Origin: Cupriavidus lacunae
GTDB taxonomy: Bacteria > Pseudomonadota > Gammaproteobacteria > Burkholderiales > Burkholderiaceae
DNA: 64,000 nt
Assembly (NCBI RefSeq): GCF_003353055.1
Contig: NZ_QKWJ01000026.1
Coordinates: 1 to 64,000 of the forward strand
Reading direction: 5' to 3'
Shown here: positions 8,262-16,826 of the stretch, one piece after another
How the letters are laid out: each line of letters begins with the position of its first letter
Numbering within the stretch: the stretch's first letter is position 1
Made by a program: the position numbers and the translations under genes
Notes under the pieces: model-generated
Database searches by the model: none
Told to the model about the DNA's origin: nothing
What the model saw: only the letters and a program-made list of their open reading frames with translations

Positions 8262-8879
8262 ATGGCCCGTACCAAGGCACCCGATTTCGAGGCACAGCGC
8301 GAGCAGATCCTGGACCTGGCCGCCGCCGCCTTTGCCAACAGCAGCTACCCCAGCACCTCGATGGCCGACCTGGCCGCCGCCTGCGGCACCTCGAAGGCGC
8401 GGCTGTACCACTATTACGAGAGCAAGGAAGCGATCCTGTTCGACCTGCTGGACCGCTACACGCGCCGGCTGATGCTGCTGGTCACTGAAGTGGAAGCCAA
8501 CGCCGAGCGCCACGCCCGCACCGACAAGGAAGCCTTCGGCAACCTGATCCGCGCCTTCCTGGCCGAGTACGAGACCTCGCAGACGCGCCATATCGCGCTG
8601 ATCAACGACGTCAAGTTCCTGGCCGAGACCCAGCGCGACCTGATCCTGGGCCGCGAGCGCGACGTGGTCGCGGCGTTCTCGCGCCTGCTGCGCCGGGCCT
8701 ACCCCGAGCGCGTCACGCGCGAGAACCAGACCGCGCTGACCATGACCATCTTCGGCATGATCAACTGGACCTTCACCTGGCTCAAGCCGGGCGGCCAGAT
8801 GTCCTACGCCGACTTTGCCGAGATGGTGGTCGACCTGCTCGAAGGCGGCCTGCCCGGCCGGGTCGCGGCCGGACGCTGA
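8262..8879 (+). CDS. paaR: TetR-family regulator, probable PaaR
   Basis: A 205-residue TetR/AcrR-type regulator. The helix-turn-helix occupies about residues 15-55 ('STSMADLAAACGTSKARLYHYY'). The ligand-binding part resembles the PaaR repressors of Burkholderia and Cupriavidus, which respond to phenylacetyl-CoA. Its position close to paaABCDE and the TetR-like palindrome in the paa promoter support the assignment. It follows the DUF1835 gene by 24 bases and converges with the potassium-efflux gene at 8907. I see no second copy of the paa palindrome before this gene pair, so autoregulation is not evident. Confidence 0.8.
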   Translation: MARTKAPDFEAQREQILDLAAAAFANSSYPSTSMADLAAACGTSKARLYHYYESKEAILFDLLDRYTRRLMLLVTEVEANAERHARTDKEAFGNLIRAFLAEYETSQTRHIALINDVKFLAETQRDLILGRERDVVAAFSRLLRRAYPERVTRENQTALTMTIFGMINWTFTWLKPGGQMSYADFAEMVVDLLEGGLPGRVAAGR

Positions 8880-8906
8880 CGCGGCCCCGGCCGGCCAAGC
8901 CGTCAC

Positions 8907-10721
8907 TTACATCCACTCGGCCTCTTCACGCTGGCGCCGCTGTTCCCGGTCCTGGCGGAACATCTCTTCCAGCTCGTCGCGCGCCTGGCGCGCCAGCGAG
9001 ACCAGCTTCTTCTGGTCGGTGTAGTGCGGATAGAAACGGTCGATCGCCTGGATGTTGTGGCGGCGGAACCGCAGCGCCACGTTGCGGGCCTCGGCCGGAT
9101 CGAAGCCCAGCCCTTCCAGCACGCGGCGGCCCAGCATCAGCGAGCCCTCGAACATCTCGCGCTCGAACAGGTGCACGCCGCGGTCCTTCAGTTGATAGAC
9201 ATGCGACACATGGCGCGCCCGGGCGTAGATCTGCAGTTCGGGAAAGCGCTCGCGCACGCGGTCGATCAGCGCCAGGCTGTCGTCCATGCCGTCGATGGCC
9301 ACCACCAGGATGCGCGCGTTGGCAATGCCGGCAGCTTCCAGCAGGTCCAGCCGGGTGGCGTCGCCATAGAAGACCTTGAAGCCGTACTGGCGCAGGAACT
9401 CGATCTGGTCGGGGTCATGGTCCAGCACCGTCACGCCCACGCCCTGGGTGTACAGCAGGCGGGCGACGATCTGGCCGAAGCGCCCGAAGCCGGCGATCAG
9501 CACCGGACTGTGCTGCGGCGTGATGGCGTCGTCGGGCCGTGCCTTGCCCGCGCCCAGACGGGGCGCCACCAGGCGGTCGTAGGCCAGCAGCAGCAAGGGC
9601 GTGGCCACCATCGACAGCGCCACCACCAGCACCAGCAGCGCCTCGGTCTCGCGCGGCAGCAGGCCGGCGGTGCCGGCCACGCCGAACACCACGAAGGCGA
9701 ATTCACCGCCCTGCGAGATCAGCAGCGCGAACAGCAGCCGCTGGCCGCGGGCAATGGCAAAGTACCGGGCCAGCAGCGCCAGCAGCACGGTCTTGGCGAC
9801 CACGAAGGCGGCCACCAGCCCCAGCACCAGCCAGGGCGAGCTGGCCAGCACCGCAAAGTCGATCGACATGCCGACCGCCATGAAGAACAGCCCCAGCAGC
9901 AGGCCCTTGAACGGCTCCAGGTCGGCCTCGAGCGCGTGGCGGTATTCCGAATCGGCCAGCAGCACGCCGGCCAGGAAGGTGCCCAGCGCCATCGACAAGC
10001 CCACCGCGTCCATCATCTGCGCGATGCCCACCACCAGCAGCAGCGCAAACGCGGTGAACATCTCGCGCATGTCGGTGCGGGCGATAAACCGCAGCGCCGG
10101 GCGCACCAGGTAGCGGCCGCCAGCCACCACCGCGCCGATCACCGCCACCGCCTTGCCCGCCGCCAGCCAGCCGGCCGCGCCCGAGCCCGCACCTTCGGCG
10201 CCCTGCGTGGCCAGCAGCGGCAGCAGCGCGATCATCGGGATCGCGGCGATGTCCTGGAACAGCAGGATGCCGAAGCTGGCGGCCCCCGCTGGCGTGCCGA
10301 ACAGGTTGCGCTCGGTCAGCGTCGCCAGCGCGATCGCGGTGGACGACAGCGCCAGCCCCAGGCCCGCCACCAGCGCCACCTGCCACGGCGCGCCCGCCAG
10401 CGCCGCCACCGTGCCGATCACCAGCGCGCAGGCGGCCAGCTGCGCGCCGCCGTAGCCGAAGATGCTCCGCCGCAGCGCCCAGAGCTTGCGCGGCTCCAGC
10501 TCCAGGCCGATCACGAACATCATCAGCACCACGCCAAACTCGGAGAAGTCCAGGATCGCTTCGACATTGGTCACCAGGCGCAGGGCGAACGGCCCGATCG
10601 CCGCCCCCGCCAGCAGGTAGCCCAGCACCGCGCCCAGGCCGCTGCGCCGCGCCAGCGGCACCGCCACCACCGCCGCCACCAGGAACACCAGCAGCGCAAT
10701 CAGGAAGTCGTGCTGGTTCAT
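8907..10721 (-). CDS. KefB/KefC-type monovalent cation:proton antiporter (CPA2) with TrkA-N domain
   Basis: A 604-residue CPA2-family antiporter. About 12 membrane segments (residues 1-385) are followed by a cytoplasmic TrkA-N/RCK domain with the nucleotide-binding motif 'GFGRFGQIVARLL' near residue 400. The C-terminus is charged. Such proteins export K+ in exchange for H+ and protect against electrophiles such as glyoxal. The start at 10721 has a good ribosome site (GGAGGTG) and overlaps the upstream kefF-like stop by four bases (ATGA), so the two are translationally coupled. The E. coli KefC arrangement with its ancillary protein KefF is reproduced here. Confidence 0.9.
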   Translation of the reverse strand: MNQHDFLIALLVFLVAAVVAVPLARRSGLGAVLGYLLAGAAIGPFALRLVTNVEAILDFSEFGVVLMMFVIGLELEPRKLWALRRSIFGYGGAQLAACALVIGTVAALAGAPWQVALVAGLGLALSSTAIALATLTERNLFGTPAGAASFGILLFQDIAAIPMIALLPLLATQGAEGAGSGAAGWLAAGKAVAVIGAVVAGGRYLVRPALRFIARTDMREMFTAFALLLVVGIAQMMDAVGLSMALGTFLAGVLLADSEYRHALEADLEPFKGLLLGLFFMAVGMSIDFAVLASSPWLVLGLVAAFVVAKTVLLALLARYFAIARGQRLLFALLISQGGEFAFVVFGVAGTAGLLPRETEALLVLVVALSMVATPLLLLAYDRLVAPRLGAGKARPDDAITPQHSPVLIAGFGRFGQIVARLLYTQGVGVTVLDHDPDQIEFLRQYGFKVFYGDATRLDLLEAAGIANARILVVAIDGMDDSLALIDRVRERFPELQIYARARHVSHVYQLKDRGVHLFEREMFEGSLMLGRRVLEGLGFDPAEARNVALRFRRHNIQAIDRFYPHYTDQKKLVSLARQARDELEEMFRQDREQRRQREEAEWM

Positions 10722-11272
10722 GCCCGCACCTCCGCGGGCATCGCATGCGTGCCAAGCCGCCCGCACACATGGGCGATATGGTCGGCCAGTGCCTGGGCGT
10801 CGGCATTGTTGGCGTCATGCAGCACCACCGGCGGCAGCCAGTTCATGCCGCACAGCAAGGCGGTCTGCTCCAGTGGCAACAGGAAGTCCGCAATCGGGTG
10901 GCCATGGGTGCCCTCCGGGCCGTAGGCATCGGCCGTGCCGCCGGTGCTGACTACCACCAGCAGCGACTTGCCACGCAGCGCGGTACCGCCGGGACCGTAT
11001 GCCCAGCCCGGCTCCAGGACCTCATCGAGCCACAGCTTGAGCAAGGCCGGCACGCTGTACCAGCGCACCGGAAACTGCAGCACGATGGTGTCCGAGACCG
11101 CCAGCACGCGCTGCTCGGCGACGACGTCGATGTCGTAGTCGACATAGCTGCGGTAAAGATCGCGTACCTGTACCTGCGGCAGCGCACCCAGCGCATCGGC
11201 CAGCGGCCGGTTGACGCGCGAACGGCTGGGCGTAGGATGCGCGTAGATCACAACGATTGGGGGCTCGGTCAT
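10718..11272 (-). CDS. KefF-like NAD(P)H oxidoreductase, ancillary to the potassium efflux antiporter
   Basis: A 184-residue flavodoxin-fold quinone reductase of the KefF/MdaB type. Evidence is 'IYAHPTPSRSRVN' near the start, which would bind FMN phosphate, and 'PVRWYSVPALLKLWLDEVLEPGWAYG' in the middle. In E. coli KefF binds KefC and is needed for full efflux activity while also reducing electrophilic quinones. The ATG at 11272 begins the conserved core; the longer frame upstream is unrelated. The gene directly precedes and overlaps the antiporter gene. Confidence 0.87.
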   Translation of the reverse strand: MTEPPIVVIYAHPTPSRSRVNRPLADALGALPQVQVRDLYRSYVDYDIDVVAEQRVLAVSDTIVLQFPVRWYSVPALLKLWLDEVLEPGWAYGPGGTALRGKSLLVVVSTGGTADAYGPEGTHGHPIADFLLPLEQTALLCGMNWLPPVVLHDANNADAQALADHIAHVCGRLGTHAMPAEVRA

Positions 11273-11453
11273 CGAAAGGCGATCGGCTGGCGAGTAGTCG
11301 GGAAAAAATCCTGGGCGGGCGCGAAATTGCGGCGTTGCACCAAATCCACAGCAGGCGCCTTGCAACAATTCATCACATTTTTGCAAACCTTTGATTTTAA
11401 TTGATTTTTAGCAAAGCAGTGGCGAGTTGTCGGCCTGCTGCAGCGCGGGAAGC

Positions 11454-11482
11454 TTACGTCAAACTGACAATTCCACTACAAT
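11454..11482 (+). promoter_or_regulatory. Candidate promoter of the GNAT gene, in the divergent 333-bp gap
   Basis: TTACGT (11454-11459) and TACAAT (11477-11482) are 17 bp apart and would start transcription about 115 bases before the GTG start at 11606. The rest of the 11273-11605 gap is comparatively A/T-rich around 11370-11415 and contains TTGCAA twice (11360s and 11380s). It must also hold the leftward promoter of the kefF-kefC pair, which I cannot place. Confidence 0.45.
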
Positions 11483-11605
11483 ACTTTTCGTGCTGCATCA
11501 AGATGGTGTTTCCCCGGATCCTGCACCGACGCAGGGAAAAGTGACTGGAAAAATACCACCGCAGTGCCTATTTTTATCTGTGACTGCACCAGGAAGGAAT
11601 AAAAA

Positions 11606-12304
11606 GTGAATCCGCTCGAACTGAGCAAGGCCGTCGGCGCACTGACCGACGAAGATCTGCGCAAGGCAGCCAAAGCCGCACAGGCCACCCAGCGCGCCAC
11701 CGTTCTGGTGCGCGAGCTGGCGGCCCATCACCGCTCGCGCCTGCTGAAGCATTTCCTCGCCCTGGGCGAGGAGGATCGCCTGCTCCGTTTCGGCCAGTCG
11801 GTGGGCGACCACGTGATCGAAGCCTACGTCGACAGCATCGACTTCGACCATGACAGCGTGTTCGGTGTCTACGACGACAAGCTCGAGCTGATCGGGGTGG
11901 GCCACTTCGCCAACCTGCGCGACAACGCCCAGGGCCGCGTGGCGGAGTTCGGCGTGTCGGTCTCGGGCAGTGCCCGCGGCCGCGGCATCGGCAGCGCGCT
12001 GTTCGAGCGTGCCGCCATCCATGGCCGCAATACCAATGTGCGCACGCTGTACATGCACTGCCTGTCGCGCAACGCCGCGATGATGCACATCGCCAAGAAG
12101 GCCGGCATGAAGGTTCAGTATGCCTACGGTGAAGCCGATGCCTACCTGGAACTGCCGCCGGCGGACGCCGCCAGCCGCCTGACCGAGGCGCTGGACGAGC
12201 AGCTCGCCGACCTGGACTACGCGGTGCGCCGCAACCTGCGCGACGCTCGCCGCTTCGGGCTGCGCTTCTGGCGCACCATGGTGCCGCAGAAGCATACCGC
12301 CTGA
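11606..12304 (+). CDS. GNAT-family N-acetyltransferase
   Basis: A 232-residue protein with a GNAT acetyltransferase core (about residues 70-175). The acetyl-CoA binding loop is visible in 'SARGRGIGSALFERA' (residues about 128-142), matching R-x-x-G-x-G/A. The family transfers an acetyl group to an amine; the substrate here is unknown. Helical extensions at both ends are longer than in a minimal GNAT. The start is a GTG with the ribosome site GGAAGGA; no ATG start gives a better fit. It stands alone, divergent from kefF and convergent with the Lrp gene. Confidence 0.85.
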   Translation: MNPLELSKAVGALTDEDLRKAAKAAQATQRATVLVRELAAHHRSRLLKHFLALGEEDRLLRFGQSVGDHVIEAYVDSIDFDHDSVFGVYDDKLELIGVGHFANLRDNAQGRVAEFGVSVSGSARGRGIGSALFERAAIHGRNTNVRTLYMHCLSRNAAMMHIAKKAGMKVQYAYGEADAYLELPPADAASRLTEALDEQLADLDYAVRRNLRDARRFGLRFWRTMVPQKHTA

Positions 12305-12327
12305 GTCCACCCCCGCCGCAACCACGC

Positions 12328-12356
12328 AAACGGCGCATCGCAACAATGCGCCGTTT
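12328..12356. terminator. Hairpin terminator between GNAT and Lrp genes
   Basis: Perfect 11-bp inverted repeat AAACGGCGCAT/ATGCGCCGTTT with a 7-nt loop, in the 78-bp gap between two convergent genes. The T-tract on the plus side is imperfect (TTTCTGTTT), so termination may be partial; it could serve both strands. Confidence 0.65.
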
Positions 12357-12382
12357 CTGTTTCCAAGCTCAGGTTTGCTGCA

Positions 12383-12877
12383 TCAGGCCGCGCCGCCCAC
12401 CGGCAGCGCCGTGGTGTCCTTGATGCTTTCCAGCGCAAAGCTGGAGCGCACGTCGATCACCGACGGGTGCGCCAGCAGCTGTTCCTGCATGAAGCGCGCA
12501 AAGTGCTCCATGTCTTCCACGTAGACCTTGAGCAGCAGGTCCATCTCGCCGGTCATGGCGTGGCACGCGGCCACCTCCGGCCAGACCGCGATGGAGGCGC
12601 GGAACAGGTCCAGCGGCGCCTTGCCCTTGGCCGCCCCGCCATGCTTTTCCAACCGGACATTGATATAGGCCAGCAGGCCCAGCCCGATCTTGTTGGGCTC
12701 CAGCAGCGCTGCGTACTGCCGGATCACGCCGATCTCCTCCAGCCGCCGGATGCGGCGCAGGCAGGGGCTGGGCGACAGGTTGACGCGCTCGGCCACCTCC
12801 AGGTTGGTCAACCGGCCGTTGGTCTGCAGCACTTCCAGGATCTTCCGGTCGATCTTGTCCAACTCCACCTTGCTCAC
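12383..12877 (-). CDS. Lrp/AsnC-family transcriptional regulator
   Basis: A 164-residue feast/famine regulator, exactly the usual Lrp length. The N-terminal helix-turn-helix is clear ('LTNLEVAERVNLSPSPCLRR', about residues 23-42) and the C-terminal RAM ligand-binding domain includes 'ACHAMTGEMDLLLKVYVEDM'. I chose the GTG at 12877 because it begins the conserved 'SKVELDKIDRKIL' and has GGAG about 10 bases upstream. An in-frame TTG at 12910 is also possible. The target genes cannot be read from sequence. Confidence 0.87.
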   Translation of the reverse strand: MSKVELDKIDRKILEVLQTNGRLTNLEVAERVNLSPSPCLRRIRRLEEIGVIRQYAALLEPNKIGLGLLAYINVRLEKHGGAAKGKAPLDLFRASIAVWPEVAACHAMTGEMDLLLKVYVEDMEHFARFMQEQLLAHPSVIDVRSSFALESIKDTTALPVGGAA

Positions 12878-13214
12878 GATATTGTTGCTCCGCAATATGT
12901 TTATTGGCAATTTTTTTGCGCAAATTTAGCAAGCCGTGCACAAGTACGCAATTTTTTGTGCAATTACGCCCGATCTTGGCCCGATTCTGGTTAGTGGGCA
13001 GCCTTATCGGTCACTCATGCGGCAGCCGGTCGGGCTGGGCAATACCTGTCTGGCGGCGCTGCCGCGTATCGCGGACGCGCCCCCGCCGGCCGGGAGCAGG
13101 CAAGGATGGTGCCAAGCCCGGCAAAAACAGGGAAGCGGCATTCTACGGGCCAATGCGCGTTTCGGGGTCAGATCTCTCCCTGTTGTCCCGGGCGCGTATC
13201 GTCCGGCGAACGGG
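12878..13214. other. Intergenic region upstream of the Lrp gene
   Basis: About 340 bases without a convincing gene. The left 80 bases are A/T-rich (several AATTTTTT-like runs, with GCGCAAA and TTGTGC repeats) and probably hold the leftward Lrp promoter and perhaps an autoregulatory site. The remainder is GC-rich and featureless. Rightward frames here have no ribosome site or family match. Confidence 0.4.
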
Positions 13215-13251
13215 CAAAGAAAAAGCGCGCAAGCCGTCAGGCTTGCGCGCT
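13215..13251 (-). terminator. Terminator of the EF-hand gene
   Basis: On the minus strand a stem of AGCGCGCAAGCC/GGCTTGCGCGCT (12 bp, 4-nt loop) is followed by TTTTTCTTT. It is 50 bases beyond the stop of the EF-hand gene. Confidence 0.85.
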
Positions 13252-13301
13252 AGTTGGCATCGCTGGCAGGTGGTCCGCAGGCGCGGCCCTGCCGGGGCCG
13301 G

Positions 13302-13886
13302 TCAGCCGCCGCTGGAGGACGGAGCGCCCGGGGTCGCGGGCGCCGGGGCCTGACCGCGCGGGCCACGATCGCCGCGTTGCGAGTGGTCCTGGTGCATTTT
13401 CTCCATGCCGGCGCGGATCTCGTCACGGGTCAGCTTGCCGTCGTGATTAGCGTCGAGCTGGTCGAAGTGCCTGGCCAGGTGCGGCAGGCCAGCGGCGACC
13501 TCGGCCTTGGTCAACGCGCCATCGCCGTTCTTGTCAGCCGCCTTGAATTTTTCGTCAAAGGCAGCCTGCATGCGTGCGTGGCGCTCAGCCATGGCGGTCT
13601 TGCGGTACGCGTCCATTTCGGCCTTGTCGATCTTGCCGTCGTGGTTGGTGTCGAGCTTGTTGAACCAGGCGTCGGCTTCGGCCTTGGAGATGGCGCCATC
13701 GCCATCGGTATCGATCGACTTCATCCACATGCCGCCGCCGTGGCCCATGTGGTGGTGCTCCATGCCGGGCTTGCCGGCGGGTGCGGCTGGCGCGCTGGCC
13801 TGGGCAAAAGCACCACCGGCGAGCAGGAAAGCGGCCGATGCGACCAGGAACTGCTTCAGGATCTGCGGCTTGTGATTGCGTTGCAT
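13302..13886 (-). CDS. Periplasmic EF-hand calcium-binding protein
   Basis: A 194-residue exported protein. An N-terminal signal peptide (about residues 1-29, ending 'GGAFAQA') is followed by a histidine-rich patch ('MEHHHMGHGGG') and four EF-hand loops: DTDGDGAISKAE, DTNHDGKIDKAE, DKNGDGALTKAE and DANHDGKLTRDE. All keep the acidic ligands at loop positions 1, 3, 5 and 12, so calcium binding is likely. The C-terminus is proline- and glycine-rich. A good ribosome site (AAGGAG) precedes the ATG. The gene is monocistronic with its own terminator. The histidine patch could additionally bind transition metals; that is inference. Confidence 0.85.
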   Translation of the reverse strand: MQRNHKPQILKQFLVASAAFLLAGGAFAQASAPAAPAGKPGMEHHHMGHGGGMWMKSIDTDGDGAISKAEADAWFNKLDTNHDGKIDKAEMDAYRKTAMAERHARMQAAFDEKFKAADKNGDGALTKAEVAAGLPHLARHFDQLDANHDGKLTRDEIRAGMEKMHQDHSQRGDRGPRGQAPAPATPGAPSSSGG

Positions 13887-14038
13887 GTCTTGCTCCTTTT
13901 CATCACGTTGGGCATGTACGGATTAGAACGCAGACGATGAACGAAAGTTGGCGCTTTTAATACGATGTTACCCGCCTCACAGAAAGGGCCGCACGGCGTA
14001 AGCGAATGCAAGCCAGGACGAATAATCGGGTGCTCGGG

Positions 14039-14728
14039 CTACTCTTTCGGCGCCGGCTGGCCTTCGCCGGCTGCCTGCGGAGCCATCACGGGCTGATACT
14101 GACGCGGATCGACCGGTTGCGGCTGCGGCTGGGATTCCGGAGCTGGCTCCTGGGACCCTGCCGCGGCCGGGCTTGTGGCCGGCGCCGGGGCCGGCACGGG
14201 TGTTGCCATCGGCGCAGCGGCGCCGGAGGGCGGCGTGGGCAATGCCGCGGCCGCGCGCGGCGGGCCACGCGGTGGGCCACGCGTGGCGCCCGCCTGCACC
14301 GGCAGCACGATCTCCTGGCGCACGCCGTTGCGCTCGATCACCACCGAGCGCTGGCGCACCTCCACCAGCCGGATCTGCGGCGACAGGTCGGCGCCGATGC
14401 GCACCGCCTTGGCCGGGCCGCCGTCGAGCGACACGATCGCTGCGCCCGCCCCGCCACCGATCTCTGCCACCACGCCGAGCAGTTGCACATCGCGCGGCCC
14501 GCCCTGGGCCGAGCCGCCGAACAGCGTGGCGACCGCGCCGGTCTCGACCGCCTCGGTCTGCGCGACGCGCGCGCTCTGCGGCACCGGGATGGTCCGCATC
14601 GCACTGAAGGCCAGCACCCAGTACGTGACCAGCGCGCACAGCGCGATAAACAGCACCAGGCTGGCCAGGCGCGGCAGCCATGGCGCGGAGGCATCGAAGC
14701 GGAACGAAGGCCGGAGGGACAGTTGCAT
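14039..14728 (-). CDS. gspC: Type II secretion system inner-membrane protein GspC
   Basis: A 229-residue bitopic protein: short cytoplasmic N-terminus, one membrane segment (about residues 20-44, 'LASLVLFIALCALVTYWVLAF'), and a periplasmic homology region ('VQLLGVVAEIGGGAGAAIVSLDG'). GspC connects the inner-membrane platform to the secretin GspD. The PDZ domain typical of many GspC proteins is absent; the C-terminal 90 residues are proline/alanine-rich. It is transcribed opposite to gspG-N-D-E-F and separated from gspG by hmp and nsrR. Confidence 0.82.
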   Translation of the reverse strand: MQLSLRPSFRFDASAPWLPRLASLVLFIALCALVTYWVLAFSAMRTIPVPQSARVAQTEAVETGAVATLFGGSAQGGPRDVQLLGVVAEIGGGAGAAIVSLDGGPAKAVRIGADLSPQIRLVEVRQRSVVIERNGVRQEIVLPVQAGATRGPPRGPPRAAAALPTPPSGAAAPMATPVPAPAPATSPAAAGSQEPAPESQPQPQPVDPRQYQPVMAPQAAGEGQPAPKE

Positions 14729-14843
14729 GGGATCGGTACCCTGGATACCCGCTCGGGCGGGTCATGGCGCGTGAGCGCAGACAAGCCAAGCGTACCAGAG
14801 CCCCATGACGCTGTCTGCCGGGGCGGTCCGGCCGCAGTGCTGC

Positions 14844-16064
14844 TCAGAGCAGGTCGTCCAGCAGGTCGGGGCCGAACACCTCGCGCTCGATATGCGCGAC
14901 CGGCACGCCCGCGCTGACCAGCGCATGGCGCTGCGCCTGCATGAAGCCAAGCGGCCCGCACAGGTAGAAGCGCCCGTCGACAAAGCGCTGCAGGTCCGGC
15001 TGGCGCAGCAGTTCGGCCACCGGCATGGTGCCGGCGTGGTCGTAGTCGCGGCCGGCGACATCGCCGGTTTCCGGGCTTTCATAGCTGATGTGCGTCGCCA
15101 GTTCCGGCAGGTGTTCGCGCGCCCATTGCAGGTCGGCGCGATGCGCATGGTGGCGGCCGTTGCGGGTGGCATGGGCGAACAGCACCGCGCGCTGCGAGCC
15201 CTGCGCGGCCAGCGTGCGCAGCACCGACAGCATCGGCGTGATGCCGATACCGCCGGATAGCAGCACCAGCGGACGGCGGCTTTCCAGCACCGGCGTGAAC
15301 TCGCCGAACGGCGCGCTCACCTTGAGCCCGGTGCCCTCGCGCGCATTGGCGTGCAGCCAGTTGGAGACCGCGCCGGCCGGCGTCGCCTGGTCGCCGTCCT
15401 CGCGCTTGACCGAGATGCGCCAGGTCGGCAGCCCGCTCTCGGCCGACAGCGAATACTGGCGCAGCTGGCGCGTGCCGTTGTCCAGGCGCGCCTCGACGCT
15501 GATGTACTGGCCCGGGCGGAAATCGCGCAGCGGCTGGCCGTCGGCGGCGGCCAGCGTGAGCGCCACCACCTGGTCGCCCTGCGCCTCGCGGCGCACCACC
15601 CGTACCGGCATCAACTCGCCGGCCGCCAAGCCGGTGCGCTGGTACAGGCGCGCCTCGGCGGCGATCAGCTCGCCCGCCAGCAGCCAGTAAGCCTCGTCCC
15701 AGGCAGCCAGCAGCGGCGGCGTGGCGGCCTCGCCCAGCACTGCGGAGATCGCGCCCAGCAGGTGGCGGCCGACGATCGGGTAGTGCGCGGGCGTAATGCC
15801 CACGGCCGCGTGCTTGTGGACGATGCGCTCGACCACCGGCCCCAGTGCCGCCGCGTTATCGATGTTGGCCGCATAGGCGAACACGGCCGAGGCCAGCGAC
15901 TGCTGCTGGCTGCCGTTGGCCTGGTTGCCCATATTGAACAGCTGGGTCAGCTCGGGCCGGTCGGCGAACATCTCGCGGTAGAAATGCGTGGTGATGGCCA
16001 GGCCGTGCTCGCGCAGCACGGGCACGCTTGCATCGATAAAGGGGCGGGAAGCAGCGGACAGCAT
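14844..16064 (-). CDS. hmp: Flavohemoglobin, nitric oxide dioxygenase Hmp
   Basis: A 406-residue flavohemoprotein that converts NO and O2 to nitrate using NAD(P)H. An N-terminal globin domain (1-140) keeps the distal Y29 and Q53 and the proximal haem ligand H85. Then come an FAD-binding barrel ('RQYSLSAE', 'FRPGQYISV') and a C-terminal NAD-binding domain ('LLSGGIGITPMLSVLRTL', 'FYLCGPLGFM'). The ribosome site is CGGAG. The promoter region contains a near-perfect NsrR palindrome, so induction by NO through the adjacent NsrR is expected. It lies downstream of nsrR on the same strand, but a terminator-like hairpin between them suggests separate transcripts. Confidence 0.95.
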   Translation of the reverse strand: MLSAASRPFIDASVPVLREHGLAITTHFYREMFADRPELTQLFNMGNQANGSQQQSLASAVFAYAANIDNAAALGPVVERIVHKHAAVGITPAHYPIVGRHLLGAISAVLGEAATPPLLAAWDEAYWLLAGELIAAEARLYQRTGLAAGELMPVRVVRREAQGDQVVALTLAAADGQPLRDFRPGQYISVEARLDNGTRQLRQYSLSAESGLPTWRISVKREDGDQATPAGAVSNWLHANAREGTGLKVSAPFGEFTPVLESRRPLVLLSGGIGITPMLSVLRTLAAQGSQRAVLFAHATRNGRHHAHRADLQWAREHLPELATHISYESPETGDVAGRDYDHAGTMPVAELLRQPDLQRFVDGRFYLCGPLGFMQAQRHALVSAGVPVAHIEREVFGPDLLDDLL

Positions 16065-16084
16065 CAGGAATCACTCCGTTTAAT

Positions 16085-16107
16085 TTCATGCATATTAAAT
16101 GCATGTT
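16085..16107. promoter_or_regulatory. NsrR operator at the hmp promoter
   Basis: A 23-bp near-palindrome whose core arms are CATGCAT and ATGCATG separated by ATTAA. It matches the NsrR pattern (ATGCATTT-n-AAATGCAT). It lies 21-43 bases before the hmp start. On the minus strand a TTGAGC at 16109-16114 could be the -35 box, placing the operator over the spacer and -10, as expected for repression lifted when NO attacks the NsrR cluster. Confidence 0.8.
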
Positions 16108-16113
16108 TTTGCT

Positions 16114-16137
16114 CAACAAAAAACCGGCATCCGCCGG
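16114..16137 (-). terminator. Terminator-like hairpin after nsrR
   Basis: On the minus strand the 5-bp stem CCGGC/GCCGG with a 4-nt loop is followed by TTTTTTGTTG. It lies 20 bases after the nsrR stop and just upstream of the hmp promoter. The stem is short, so termination may be partial. Confidence 0.55.
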
Positions 16138-16156
16138 CCAGTGCGGACCACGCCGC

Positions 16157-16609
16157 TCAGGCCGTACGCCGGTTCAGGAAATCACGATGCAGGCGGATGA
16201 TCGACTCGGCCGTCTGGCTGCCGGTGACATCGGCCAGCGTGACGTCGTCCAGCGCGCGGTAGAAAGCCTGCTCGGCCACGTCCAGCGCGCGCTTCAGGCG
16301 GCAGTTGCCGTTCAGCGCACAGGGCGGGTTGTCGCAGTCGATCACCCCCTTGTGCCCTTCCAGCTCGCGCAGGATGGTGCCAATGGTCAGCCGCTCGGCG
16401 CCGGGGCCCAGCTGCAGGCCACCGTGGCGGCCGCGCGTGGCGCTGATCCAGCCCAGCCTCGACAGCCGCGCCGCCACCTTGACCAGGTGGTTGTGCGAGA
16501 TCTCGAACTGCTGGCCCACCTCGGCAATCGTGATCGGCCGGCTGCCGTCGCCACGGGCGACGTACATCAGCAGGCGCAGCGCATAATCGGAGAAGCGGGT
16601 CAGTTGCAT
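16157..16609 (-). CDS. nsrR: Rrf2-family NO-sensing repressor NsrR
   Basis: A 150-residue Rrf2-family regulator. The winged helix covers about residues 1-70 ('ITIAEVGQQFEISHNHLVKV'). The three cysteines C92, C97 and C103 (C-x4-C-x5-C) are the iron-sulfur ligands diagnostic of NsrR as opposed to IscR. The N-terminus 'MQLTRFSDYALRLLMYVA' is typical. Nitrosylation of the cluster releases it from DNA. It lies directly upstream of hmp, with one NsrR-like site before hmp and another before its own gene, which points to autoregulation. Confidence 0.94.
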   Translation of the reverse strand: MQLTRFSDYALRLLMYVARGDGSRPITIAEVGQQFEISHNHLVKVAARLSRLGWISATRGRHGGLQLGPGAERLTIGTILRELEGHKGVIDCDNPPCALNGNCRLKRALDVAEQAFYRALDDVTLADVTGSQTAESIIRLHRDFLNRRTA

Positions 16610-16627
16610 CGTGGCGTCATCTTAAAA

Positions 16628-16650
16628 AAGATGCATTCAGGATGCAAGTT
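16628..16650. promoter_or_regulatory. Second NsrR-like site, upstream of nsrR
   Basis: The half sites are AAGATGCATTC and GGATGCAAGTT around a central A, an imperfect version of the NsrR palindrome. It lies 19-41 bases upstream of the nsrR start. Probable autoregulatory operator; weaker than the hmp site. Confidence 0.6.
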
Positions 16651-16826
16651 TATTTTCCGGGCCGAATGACGCCCGCGCGCTTTGTGATTCGGATCAGACT
16701 TTCGGCATGTCCCGGCGGGCGCGCCCATAAAAGAGTCATAAGGCGCCGGTTATACTGATTGGCGAACCCGGCCCCGCCAGCCCCCTGGCGCGGGTCCCGC
16801 CATTCCAGCAAAGAGGTCCACCAACA

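Noticed and set aside
9024-10925. 633-codon plus-strand frame opposite the KefC-like gene
   Set aside because: The translation is dominated by Gln, His and Arg and shows no domain, while the opposite strand encodes a clear antiporter.
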